NCBI GenBank assembly: GCA_020634575.1
Contig: JACKBM010000014.1
Span: 1 to 64,000 of the forward strand
From: Ardenticatenales bacterium
GTDB taxonomy: Bacteria > Chloroflexota > Anaerolineae > Promineifilales > Promineifilaceae
DNA length: 64,000 nt
Reading direction: 5' to 3'
Part shown: piece by piece, positions 36,544 through 45,108 of the stretch
Layout of the letters: every line of letters starts with the position of its first letter
How positions within the stretch are numbered: position 1 is the first letter of the stretch
Translations under genes and position numbers: made by a program
Notes under the pieces: model-generated
Told to the model about the DNA's origin: nothing
What the model saw: only the letters and a program-made list of their open reading frames with translations
Databases searched by the model: none

Positions 36544-37584
36544 ATGAAACGGCCCACGCAGGTAGATGTTGCCCGCCTGGCCGGTGTGTCCCGTGCCACT
36601 GTGTCCTACGTGATCAATGGCCAGACCAAAGGCCGGGTCAAAATCTCGGATGAGACCCAGCAGCGTGTCATTGATGCCATCGCGACCCTGGGCTATGTCC
36701 CGGACGCCCAGGCTCAGGCGCTGCGCTCAGGCAGCACCAATACCATCGGGGTCGTCCTCCCTGATGTCTACAACCCCCATTTCTGGCAATATGTTGACGG
36801 TATCCAGCAGGAAGCTTACCGGGTTGGTTATCGTCTGATTCTTTCCAGCAGCTCCTCGTTGGATGAAAACGAAGACAGCATCCTGGAGGAGTTGGTGACC
36901 CGCCGCATTGACGGGTTAATTCTGCAGGGGCAATACCCTTCCCTCGATCAAGAAAACGGGGTTCTCCCCTATGATAGCCGCGCCGTGCGGCGCAAGTTGC
37001 CCGTGGTGACTATCGGGGCCGTCAAGGCCACCCGCATTGATTCTATCTGGGCCGATTATCGTCGTGGCACCGACGAGGTGATGGATTACCTGCTGGAATT
37101 GGGCCACACAAAGATTGGCTTTATCAATGGTGTAAAGGATCCCGTTCTGGGACTGGATCGTGTCGAGCCGTATCGAGAGAAATTAGCCGCGGCCGGGATT
37201 GCCCCCGATGAGGCGCTGATGGTCCGCTGCGGGCCGGCTATTGACGATGGCTATGAGGCAGCTATGTGCCTTTTGCAGCGCAAGCCCCGGCCCTCGGCGA
37301 TGCTTGTGATCAATGATCTGCTAGCTATCGGCGCTCTTAGAGCAGCGGCTGACCTGAAGATCCAGGTACCAGAGCAGCTTTCTATCGTGAGTTATGACGA
37401 CATTCCGATGGCCCGGCACACGGTGCCACGGCTGACTACTGTGTCCAAGGATCCGGTTGCTTTTGGGCGGCGGGCCGTCCAACTGCTCCTGGCCCGTATG
37501 CGGGATCCTGAATTACCCACCCAGAAGATCAGCATGCCTGTTCGCTTTATCATCCGCGAGACGACCGGCCCGGCTCCTGCTTAG
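36544..37584 (+). CDS. LacI-family transcriptional regulator
   Basis: A 346-residue regulator: helix-turn-helix and hinge (TQVDVARLAGVSRATVSYVI, VIDAIATLGYVPDAQAQALR) then a periplasmic-binding-like effector domain (IGVVLPDVYNPHFWQYVDGI, RRIDGLILQGQYPS, ELGHTKIGFINGVKDPVLGL, AMLVINDLLAIGALRAAADL, LSIVSYDDIPMARHTVPRLT). ATG 36544 follows GAGGA. It heads a plus-strand locus for oligosaccharide import and breakdown and probably releases its operators when the imported sugar binds. A hairpin (37601-37619, CTCACCC/GGGTGAG) follows its stop. Confidence 0.95.
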   Translation: MKRPTQVDVARLAGVSRATVSYVINGQTKGRVKISDETQQRVIDAIATLGYVPDAQAQALRSGSTNTIGVVLPDVYNPHFWQYVDGIQQEAYRVGYRLILSSSSSLDENEDSILEELVTRRIDGLILQGQYPSLDQENGVLPYDSRAVRRKLPVVTIGAVKATRIDSIWADYRRGTDEVMDYLLELGHTKIGFINGVKDPVLGLDRVEPYREKLAAAGIAPDEALMVRCGPAIDDGYEAAMCLLQRKPRPSAMLVINDLLAIGALRAAADLKIQVPEQLSIVSYDDIPMARHTVPRLTTVSKDPVAFGRRAVQLLLARMRDPELPTQKISMPVRFIIRETTGPAPA

Positions 37585-37734
37585 TAGCCCGGCCGATTGA
37601 CTCACCCGTCATGGGTGAGATGGGGCAATGGAGGTGCAAATGGATAGATCTGTCGGTAACGTTTGGCATCAATTTTATGGTTTGCAAATGGGACACTCTG
37701 TATCCCATGTAAAAAATTCTTCAAGGAGAGGAAA

Positions 37735-37862
37735 ATGAAAAAACAGAGTTTACTGTTGATGTTGGCCCTTCTGCTGGGTCTGCTGGTCGCCTGTGGTGGC
37801 GGCGAAGTGGATACCGAGGCGTTGGATGCGGCCAATGAGGCTGCGGCCGCTGCTGATGAATA
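37735..37862 (+). pseudogene. Extracellular solute-binding protein, 5' fragment (gene split by IS)
   Basis: AAGGAGAGG precedes ATG 37735. The fragment has a lipoprotein signal (MKKQSLLLMLALLLGLLVAC with lipobox LVACGG) and the start of an Ala/Glu-rich helix (DTEALDAANEAAAAADE). It then runs into IS sequence and stops at TAG 37876-37878. The Ala-rich pattern resumes at 39101 in the 3' fragment. The intact gene would make a lipoprotein of about 730 residues. Confidence 0.85.
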
Positions 37863-37924
37863 TAAAGTAATTAACTAGGCAATCAGCAGGATTGGGGTAT
37901 CGTTGACCGTCAGGAGTAAATCAA

Positions 37925-38206
37925 ATGCCCAAAAGACGCTATCTTAACCTGACAGACGTGCAGAAAGTAACGCTGAAAGCGGTCCGTGATACTCATCCCA
38001 AGCCCTATATGCGTGAAAAGGCGGCTGCCCTGCTCAAAATTGCCGAGGGACAATCCCCGCATGCCGTGGCCCGGCAAGGCCTCCTCAAACCGCATGACCC
38101 CGACACCATATACGGCTGGCTCAAGAGCTATGAAGCCACTGGGATAGACGGCTTATTGGTCAAGAAAGGGCGAGGGCGCAAGCCGGCTTTTTCCCCCTCA
38201 GTATGA
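37925..38206 (+). CDS. IS630-like transposase, N-terminal part (frame 1)
   Basis: A 93-residue frame starting MPKRRYLNLTDVQKVTLKAV with a helix-turn-helix region (REKAAALLKIAEGQSPHAVA, DTIYGWLKSYEATGIDGLL) and an RGRKPAF linker, as in IS630 transposases. It stops at TGA 38204. The catalytic part continues in another frame from the homopolymer T5C5 at 38188-38197, so the full protein needs a +1 frameshift. Confidence 0.82.
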   Translation: MPKRRYLNLTDVQKVTLKAVRDTHPKPYMREKAAALLKIAEGQSPHAVARQGLLKPHDPDTIYGWLKSYEATGIDGLLVKKGRGRKPAFSPSV

Positions 38207-39083
38207 AAAGCCCCAGGAGGCCCGGGCCGCCCTGTTGCTCGTGCTGCGCCGCGACCCCGCTCAATTTGGCTATGAGTGCAGTCGCTGGCAACTCAACATG
38301 CTCAGCCAGAGCTGTGCTTGGCTGAATTTGACCACGGCCAGCGGCCTGTCACAGCTTCTGACTCGCCTGGGCATCAGTTACAAACGGGGTCGAGACTATG
38401 TGCATAGTCCAGACCCCAATTATGATGCCAAGTGCAGCCTGATTGCCGACACGCACCAACGTGTTCTGGCCGAGCCGGACCGGTATGTCCTGCTCTATCA
38501 CGATGAACTCACCTACTATCGTCAGCCGACGCTGGCCCAAGGCTGGGAAGCAACCGGTCACTGTCAGCCTCTGGCCAGGCGCAGCCTACAAGCCAACACC
38601 CATTTCCGCACCGTGGCCGACCTCAATGCTCTGACCGGGCAGGTCACTTATTGCCAATGGAGCCGCACCTCTACCAAGCGCCTTGCTTCTTTCTGGTATG
38701 ACATTCGCTCAGCCTATCCCTGCGCTGAAATGATTTATGTGGTCATGGATAACTGGCCGGTTCACTACCATCCCGATGTGTTGGCTCCCTTGCAGGCCCA
38801 GCATTTTCCCTTTCCGCGCACCTTGCCCGCCAACTGGCCAACTGACCCTACCGGCCGAACGCCTCGGGACAACCTGCCCATTCAGCTGCTCAGTTTGCCA
38901 ACCTATGCCTCCTGGCTCAATCCAATCGAAAAGCTCTGGCGCTGGCTGAAACATCAGGTGCTCCACCTTCATCGGCTGAGTGACAATTGGCTAGCCTTGC
39001 GCCAACGCGTTGATGATTTTCTAGCCCAATTTGCTCACGGCTCCTTGCCGTTGCTTCAGTATGTAGGACTATTGCCGACGTAA
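38190..39083 (+). CDS. IS630-like transposase, DDE catalytic part (frame 2)
   Basis: An open frame with PQYEKPQEARAALLLVLRRD, then the DDE_3 catalytic core: first Asp in LLYHDELTYYRQPTLAQGW, second Asp in MIYVVMDNWPVHYHPDVL, Glu in YASWLNPIEKLWRWLKHQVL. All three acidic residues are present, so the enzyme is catalytically plausible. It overlaps the first frame at a T5C5 run and lacks its own good start, so expression probably depends on ribosomal slippage, or the copy is inactive. Confidence 0.85.
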   Translation, partial: FPPQYEKPQEARAALLLVLRRDPAQFGYECSRWQLNMLSQSCAWLNLTTASGLSQLLTRLGISYKRGRDYVHSPDPNYDAKCSLIADTHQRVLAEPDRYVLLYHDELTYYRQPTLAQGWEATGHCQPLARRSLQANTHFRTVADLNALTGQVTYCQWSRTSTKRLASFWYDIRSAYPCAEMIYVVMDNWPVHYHPDVLAPLQAQHFPFPRTLPANWPTDPTGRTPRDNLPIQLLSLPTYASWLNPIEKLWRWLKHQVLHLHRLSDNWLALRQRVDDFLAQFAHGSLPLLQYVGLLPT

Positions 39084-39100
39084 TAATTTAACGTTCATAA

Positions 39101-41155
39101 GCGGCGGCATCTTCCGCTGTGGCAACTGCCGAAGCGGCCGCTGCGGCGCTGGCTGAAGCGCAGACCGGCGGTGGCGAGGACAGCGAGGCGATGGCTGAGC
39201 TGGAAGCCCAGTTGGCTGAAGCGCAGGCTGCTGCCGCTGCCGCTGCTGATGAGGCCGCTGCTGCTTCTGAAGCCGCTGCTGCTGCTGAGGCTGAGGCTGC
39301 TGCCGCCGCAGAGTCGTCCTCGTCCGCGTCATCATTTGCCGGCACCCTGCCGGTGGATGTGCCGCGTGAAGAGGTATTCGTGGTTGACCAGATCTTCCGC
39401 TACAACGTGGTTGGTAACTACAATATCTGGACGACCGGTGGTACCACCCCGCATCGCCATGCGATGATGGAAGAGACCCTCTGGATCACCGACCAGGAGA
39501 CTGGTGAGCAGATCAATGACCTGGCGGCCGACGGCCCGCAGTACAATGACGACTTCACCCAGATGATCGTCCAGCTGCGTGACAATGTCTATTGGTCCGA
39601 TGGCACCCAGTTTACTGCCGACGATGTTATATTCACGGTTGAGACCTTGAAGGCGAATCCGGAACTCGGCCAGAGTGGTTGGGCTGTCCAGTTGGGTCAG
39701 TACATGGATTCAGTTGAGAAGCTGGATGATTTCTCTGTTCAGTTCAATCTGACAGAATCCAATCCCCGCTTCCACACCATGTTCCTGGCGCGCTGGAACG
39801 GTATGTACATGATGCCGAAGCACATCATGGAAGGTATCGACGATCTGGTTGGCTGGACCCGGGAAAACCCGGTTGTCCTGGGCAACTACATCCCGACCCA
39901 GTTTGACCCCAATGGTTTCTGGGAGCTGTACGAGCGTCGGGAGGATTGGGAAAATTCACCGGCCGGTATCCTCACCGGTAAGTCTGGTCCCAAGTACGTC
40001 CTGACTATCTTCTACGGCGATAGCACCCGTAAGGCGATCGCTATGTCCCGTGGTGAGCTCGACGTCTACTTCGACGCTGACTTTGAAGCCTTTGCTTCCA
40101 CCCTGGACGCGACCGACACGGCCCGCTCCTGGTACAATGACTTCCCCTGGGCTTACCCGAACGAAGTTAGCTCCCGTCAGCTGGCCTTCAACCTGGACAA
40201 TGAGCCCTACAACAACAAAGACGTCCGCTGGGCGTTGGCTCTGACCATCGACATCGTGGCCCTCCAGACCGAATATATCGGTGGTGTGGCCAAGGTGAGC
40301 CCAGTCGCCATCCCGCCGACCGCTTCGCTCATGGAGATCTACCTGGATCCGATGGAAGAGTGGTTGCAGGAACTGACGATCGACGTCGCCGGTGAACCAT
40401 TCCAGCCTTATGACCCGACCATCCCGGATCAGATCGCAGCCTGGGCTGAAGCGCAGGGCTACGAAGTACCGGGCGAGCCGCGTGACGTTTTCGGCACCGG
40501 CTGGTGGAAATATGCACCGGATACGGCCGAGCAGCTGTTGCTGGCCAACGGCTTCAGCCGCGATGGTAGCGGCGCCTGGCTCCTCCCGAGTGGCGATCCC
40601 TGGGTCATCACCCTGATCTCCCCGCCGGATGAGAACGACGCCTTCCGTATGGCCAACGCTGCGGCCGACATGTGGACCGAGTTTGGTATCACCGTCGACC
40701 TGCAAGGTCTGGAGCGTAGTGTCTGGTCGCAGAATGAGTTTGTCGGCCAGTACGACATCAGCACGCCGTGGACCAGCTTTGCCCTGGCTTCCGGTGACTC
40801 ATGGTCAGAAATCCGTGGTCTGCACCCGGACTTCTACATCCCCAACGGCCAGGACTCCCGCGATTCTGGTGGTGGCAATACCCAGCGCTTGAATGACGCT
40901 CAGATTGGTGAGTACATTGACGCGATGGCTGCCCTCAACCCGGATGATCCGGAAAATGTCGCCATTGTGACCGAATTCCTGAAATATTGGATTGAGAACA
41001 TGTACGACATCACCGCCATCAGCTTCAAGAAGTTCGTGACCTGGGATTCCCGCTACTGGGTTGGTTTCCCGACCGCCGAGCAGCCGGACTTCATGCCGCT
41101 TTACTGGTTCCAGGGTGGTAAATACGCCATCCAGAGCCTCGAGCCGGCTAACTAA
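39101..41155 (+). pseudogene. Extracellular solute-binding protein (family 5), 3' fragment
   Basis: The frame resumes at 39101 with AAASSAVATAEAAAAALAEA and continues an Ala/Glu coiled-coil stalk to about 39330, then a long SBP_bac_5 domain: VFVVDQIFRYNVVGNYNIWT, MMEETLWITDQETGEQINDL, VYWSDGTQFTADDVIFTVE, FDPNGFWELYERREDW, RQLAFNLDNEPYNNKDVRWA and a terminal YWFQGGKYAIQSLEPAN. Without the signal peptide this part cannot be exported. It is the ligand receptor of the transporter encoded at 41256-45101. GTG 39119 could start a cytoplasmic, non-functional product. Confidence 0.88.
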
Positions 41156-41173
41156 TCGATAACCGTTCTGAGG

Positions 41174-41210
41174 CAGTTACCTGGGGAGGCGCCGCTTCCC
41201 CAGGTAACTG
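41174..41210 (+). promoter_or_regulatory. Intercistronic hairpin between binding-protein and permease genes
   Basis: A perfect 14-base stem (41174-41187 and 41197-41210) with a 9-base loop lies 18 bases after the binding-protein stop. No T run follows, so it is more likely a 3' stabiliser or partial attenuator that favours binding-protein mRNA than a full terminator. Confidence 0.75.
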
Positions 41211-41255
41211 TACACCTATATCTTTGTTCGATGTCTGGGATGAGGAGGAAGAAAT

Positions 41256-42254
41256 ATGACGCTACTCAAGCAATTTGTCCTGCCCCGGTTAATCCAGTGG
41301 GTGATTGTTATCTTCGTGGGGGTGACGTTAACCTTCCTTATCCCACGGCTTTCACCCGTAAATCCAGTTGCTGAGGCCGTTTCTCGTCTGACGGCGTTCC
41401 AATCGCTGGACCCGGAATCTGTGGTCGCCATTCGAGAATCTGTTGAGGATCTGTATGGTTTGGATGGCACAGTCTGGGAACAATATGTTTCCTTTTGGGG
41501 CCGCGTGATTCGAGGTGACCTTGGGCCTTCATTTTTAGCCTTTCCGACCCCAGTTAATGAGATGATCGGGAATAGCATTGCCTGGACAGCCGGATTGTTG
41601 GGGGTTGCCACAGTGATTTCATGGGCCTTAGGCCTTGTTCTGGGGTCGCTGGCCGGCTACTTCTCTAATCGCTGGTGGTCAGAGGCGATGGAGAAGTTCC
41701 TCATCACCATTTATCCTGTGCCTTATTACATCATCGCTTTTGTGCTCCTGATGATCTTTGCCTACTACTGGCCGATTTTCCCGCTGGTTGGCGGCGGGCG
41801 CGGTACGCCCGGCTTTAACTGGGAATATATCAAGAGCGTGTTACATCACGGCTTCCTGCCCGCCTTTTCGGTCATTATTGGCGCCCTGGCCTTCCGTTTC
41901 ATCATTTCCAAGGCGCTGACGATGACGGAGAAGAGCAGTGACTACGTCGAATATGCTGAGCTGGCGTCCCTGCCGCAGCGCAAGATTTTATTCGCCTATG
42001 TCGCTCGCAACACGATGCTGCCGCAGGTCACGGATCTGGCTCTGTCGCTGGGTACGGTCTTCAGCGGCGCCATCATCACCGAAGTTGTCTTTGGCTACCC
42101 TGGCGTCGGTAACCTGCTGCTCCAGGCGATCAATGCTGGTGACTATAATCTGATCATGGGCATTACCCTGATGTCGATTGTGGGTATCGCCACAGCATCG
42201 CTCATTGTTGACCTGAGCTATCCGTTCCTGGACCCGCGTGTCCGGTATTCATAG
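41256..42254 (+). CDS. Opp/Dpp-type ABC transporter permease (DppB class)
   Basis: A 332-residue permease starting MTLLKQFVLPRLIQWVIVIF with GAGGAGGAAG upstream. It has six hydrophobic segments (GVTLTFLIPRLSPVNPVAEA, AWTAGLLGVATVISWALGLV, FLITIYPVPYYIIAFVLLMI) and the C-terminal ITEVVFGYPGVGNLLLQAI and GDYNLIMGITLMSIVGIATA typical of BPD_transp_1 DppB proteins. It forms a heterodimer with the next gene product. Such transporters carry peptides or oligosaccharides; the neighbouring rhamnosidase favours an oligosaccharide. Confidence 0.95.
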   Translation: MTLLKQFVLPRLIQWVIVIFVGVTLTFLIPRLSPVNPVAEAVSRLTAFQSLDPESVVAIRESVEDLYGLDGTVWEQYVSFWGRVIRGDLGPSFLAFPTPVNEMIGNSIAWTAGLLGVATVISWALGLVLGSLAGYFSNRWWSEAMEKFLITIYPVPYYIIAFVLLMIFAYYWPIFPLVGGGRGTPGFNWEYIKSVLHHGFLPAFSVIIGALAFRFIISKALTMTEKSSDYVEYAELASLPQRKILFAYVARNTMLPQVTDLALSLGTVFSGAIITEVVFGYPGVGNLLLQAINAGDYNLIMGITLMSIVGIATASLIVDLSYPFLDPRVRYS

Positions 42255-42263
42255 GCCAATCCC

Positions 42264-43130
42264 ATGTTAACAACCATTAAGGGTTTATTCCGTTACAGCC
42301 CATCCTTTCGCTATGGCGCCATCATATTGTTGTTCGTGGTCATCCTGGTTGGCCTTTCTTTTGTCGCACCCTATGAGCAGAATGCCCGCCGGGTCGTGCC
42401 TCTTAATCAGCCGCCTTCCGGCGAATTCATACTGGGTACCAACTCTTCCGGCCAGGATATGTTTTGGCTCATGACTTACGGTCTGCGCAACTCATTGATC
42501 ATCGCCGGTGTGGCAGTGATCATCGGGCGCGGCATTGGTGTCTTTCTGGGCATGATTTCCGGTTATCTGGGCGGTAATATCGACCGTGTCCTGTCTTCCA
42601 TTGTGGATAGTTTCATCGTTGTGCCTCGACTACCGTTGTTGATTCTCATCGCCTTCATCTTGAGAGGACAGATAACGACGTTTACGCTAGCCTTGTTGAT
42701 CGGGTTGTTGGACTGGGCCTTTCCCTCAAAGCGTTATCGCTCGCAGATCCTCAGCCTGAAGGAGCGAGAATTTACCCACACGGCCGTGTTTTCGGGGATG
42801 AGTTCGTCCAAGATCGTGATCAAGGAACATCTGCCCTTCATTATCCCGTTTCTCCTGGCTGATGTGGTCAGCGGTTTTCTGTTTGCCATCGGCTTTGAGG
42901 TTACGCTTTCTGTCCTGGGGTTGGGCGATCTGAATACGCCCAGTATTGGCACGATGATTTACTGGGGTAATTATTATCAGGCCCTGTTAGCGAACAGAGT
43001 CTGGGTTCTGGCCGCGCCGATTGCGGCTTCAATCGTGGTGGTGGTTGGCTTCTACCTGGTTTCCATTGGTTTGAGCGAATACCTGGACCCACGCACCCGC
43101 CTGGCCCGTCTTCAGGCTGCAGGAGGATAA
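42264..43130 (+). CDS. Opp/Dpp-type ABC transporter permease (DppC class)
   Basis: A 288-residue permease beginning MLTTIKGLFRYSPSFRYGAI. Family marks are GEFILGTNSSGQDMFWLMTY with GLRNSLIIAGVAVIIGRGIG, the cytoplasmic coupling loop (KEREFTHTAVFSGMSSSKIV) and a terminal SIGLSEYLDPRTRLARLQ. It starts 10 bases after the DppB-class gene and 3 bases before the first ATPase gene. Confidence 0.95.
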   Translation: MLTTIKGLFRYSPSFRYGAIILLFVVILVGLSFVAPYEQNARRVVPLNQPPSGEFILGTNSSGQDMFWLMTYGLRNSLIIAGVAVIIGRGIGVFLGMISGYLGGNIDRVLSSIVDSFIVVPRLPLLILIAFILRGQITTFTLALLIGLLDWAFPSKRYRSQILSLKEREFTHTAVFSGMSSSKIVIKEHLPFIIPFLLADVVSGFLFAIGFEVTLSVLGLGDLNTPSIGTMIYWGNYYQALLANRVWVLAAPIAASIVVVVGFYLVSIGLSEYLDPRTRLARLQAAGG

Positions 43131-43132
43131 CG

Positions 43133-44128
43133 ATGGGCAACATCATTGAAGCGAAAGACCTGAAAGCCTACTACATCACAAAGGCTTATGGCGTTGAACG
43201 AACGGTTAAGGCTGTCGACAACATCTCCCTGAACATCAAGGAAGGGGAGGTTTTTGGGATCGCCGGTGAGTCCGGTTGTGGCAAGTCGACTTTGTTGAAG
43301 GTGCTGCTCGGGGCGCACAAGCCACCGCTAACCGTGGTGGATGGCTCCGTCAAGTATATGTTTGCGAACCAGGAGATTGGCGAACTAACGCCCAAAGGGA
43401 ATTCGCTACGAAATCTGACCTGGGCTGAAGTGTCCTACGTGCCGCAGGGTTCGATGCATGTACTGAACCCGGTGCGGCGCATCCAGGATACCTTTTATGA
43501 CTTCATTTCCGCGCACCGGCCGATCTCCAAACAAGAAGCCCGCAAACAAACTCTCAACTACCTGCGCGACCTGGGCTTGCCCGAATCGGTGATGCGGGCC
43601 TACCCCCACCAGCTCTCTGGTGGCATGCGGCAGCGCGTCACCATCGCCCTGGCCACCATCCTCTGGCCCAAGCTGATCTTCGCCGACGAGCCGACCACCG
43701 CTCTGGACGTGGTGGTGCAGCGCGGTGTCATCCAGTTACTGCGGGAAATCCAGCAAAAAGAAGGTAGCACCGTCGTCCTCATCACCCATGATCTCGGTGT
43801 TCATGCCAACCTGGCTGACCGGATCGTGGTGCTTTATGCTGGCAAGGTGGTTGAGGAAGCGGATACGCGGACTATCCTGAAGAATCCGCAGCATCCCTAT
43901 ACCCAATATCTGATTAACTCTTTGCCCAACCTCGAGGAAAAGACCGAGCGCGTCAGCATCCCCGGCCGCCCGCCGGCGTTGGACCATCCGCCCAGCGGCT
44001 GTCGCTTCCACCCCCGTTGCCCGCTGGCGGTGGAGCAATGCGCCACCGTTGATCCGGCGATGGTTGACCTGGGCGGCGGGCATCGCGCCGCTTGCCATCT
44101 ATTGATGCCAGAGGTGGCTCATGTCTGA
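43133..44128 (+). CDS. Opp/Dpp-type ABC transporter ATPase (DppD class)
   Basis: A 331-residue ATPase: Walker A GESGCGKST, signature LSGGMRQRV, Walker B LIFADEPTTALD, switch His in VLITHDLGV, and the oligopeptide-type C-terminal Cys cluster (CRFHPRCPLAVEQC). It overlaps the next ATPase gene by 8 bases. The two ATPases drive the transporter as a heterodimer. Confidence 0.96.
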   Translation: MGNIIEAKDLKAYYITKAYGVERTVKAVDNISLNIKEGEVFGIAGESGCGKSTLLKVLLGAHKPPLTVVDGSVKYMFANQEIGELTPKGNSLRNLTWAEVSYVPQGSMHVLNPVRRIQDTFYDFISAHRPISKQEARKQTLNYLRDLGLPESVMRAYPHQLSGGMRQRVTIALATILWPKLIFADEPTTALDVVVQRGVIQLLREIQQKEGSTVVLITHDLGVHANLADRIVVLYAGKVVEEADTRTILKNPQHPYTQYLINSLPNLEEKTERVSIPGRPPALDHPPSGCRFHPRCPLAVEQCATVDPAMVDLGGGHRAACHLLMPEVAHV

Positions 44129-45101
44129 TCAAGCAACCAAAACCTTGCTGGAAATCAAGGGCGTTACCAAGACTTTTGACATTCGCAGTGGTCTTTCGAC
44201 AACGAAGTTCCGCGCCGTGGATGATGCAACCTTCTCGCTGAGCCAGGAGAAGCCAGAGATCTTCACCATTGCCGGGGAAAGCGGCAGCGGCAAAACGACC
44301 CTGGCCCGGATGATTCTGGGGATGGATGCACCATCGGCCGGTGTGCTGCGCTACAAAGGGCGCGAAGTCGCCAAAATCTCCGCCAAAGAAAAACGTAGCT
44401 GGTTCCTGAAAGAGGTACAGCCTGTTTTTCAAGACCCGTTTGCCGCGTTTAGCCCGCTTAAGCGCATTGACCGCTACCTGTACGAGACTTTCAACAACTA
44501 CAAGATGGGCCGCAAGGCGGATGCCGATGCCCATGTCGATGAGGCGCTGCAATCCGTTGGCCTTTCCCTGGCTGAGATTCACGACCGTTACCCCCACGAA
44601 TTGTCCGGCGGCCAGGCGCAGCGGGTGGCCATCGCCCGGGCTCTCATTACCCGGCCATCGCTCATCGTGGCGGATGAACCGGTCTCCATGTTGGACGCCT
44701 CGCTGCGCATGTCGATCGTCAACATGTTCAAACAGCTCAAAGAAGAGCAGAACGTCAACATCATCTATGTGACTCACGACCTGGCGACTGCTTACTACTC
44801 GTCTGACCGGATTGCGGTGATGTTACGCGGCTGGATCGTCGAATCGGGTCCTGTCGAGAAGGTTCTGGGTGATCCTCAGCATCCCTATACTATCAATCTC
44901 AAGCAATCCATTCCCCAGGTAGACCCGGACAAGGTCTGGGACAAAAAGACAGATCTGTCAGAAATGGAAAGCACAGAATATGCCCGGACCGGCTGCAAAT
45001 TCGCCGGTCGCTGTCCGGCCGTGATGGCCAAATGCCACGATCAGGTACCTCCCAGCGTGGAGCATGAGGGCCGGACGGTCAAATGTTTCCTTTATGTCTA
45101 G
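44121..45101 (+). CDS. Opp/Dpp-type ABC transporter ATPase (DppF class)
   Basis: A 326-residue ATPase: Walker [10 protein letters not shown], signature [16 protein letters not shown], Walker [13 protein letters not shown], switch [13 protein letters not shown], and C-terminal [14 protein letters not shown]. It begins inside the end of the DppD-class gene and stops 7 bases before the rhamnosidase start, so the transport and hydrolase genes form one transcription unit. Confidence 0.96.
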   Translation: MSDQATKTLLEIKGVTKTFDIRSGLSTTKFRAVDDATFSLSQEKPEIFTIAGESGSGKTTLARMILGMDAPSAGVLRYKGREVAKISAKEKRSWFLKEVQPVFQDPFAAFSPLKRIDRYLYETFNNYKMGRKADADAHVDEALQSVGLSLAEIHDRYPHELSGGQAQRVAIARALITRPSLIVADEPVSMLDASLRMSIVNMFKQLKEEQNVNIIYVTHDLATAYYSSDRIAVMLRGWIVESGPVEKVLGDPQHPYTINLKQSIPQVDPDKVWDKKTDLSEMESTEYARTGCKFAGRCPAVMAKCHDQVPPSVEHEGRTVKCFLYV

Positions 45102-45108
45102 GTGAGAA

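Larger units (their letters stand above)
37863..39091 (+). mobile_element. IS630-like insertion sequence
   Basis: About 1.23 kb inserted in the binding-protein gene. Imperfect terminal inverted repeats share GGCAAT (37878-37883) and its complement ATTGCC (39071-39076) with A/T-rich outer parts of equal length. Ends are therefore placed at about 37863 and 39091. A clean TA target duplication, expected for IS630 elements, could not be confirmed. The transposase is encoded in two overlapping frames. Confidence 0.82.

Noticed and set aside
37863..37876. TA target duplication of the IS630-like element
   Set aside because: No pair of TA sites restores the binding-protein reading frame, so the exact junctions were left approximate.
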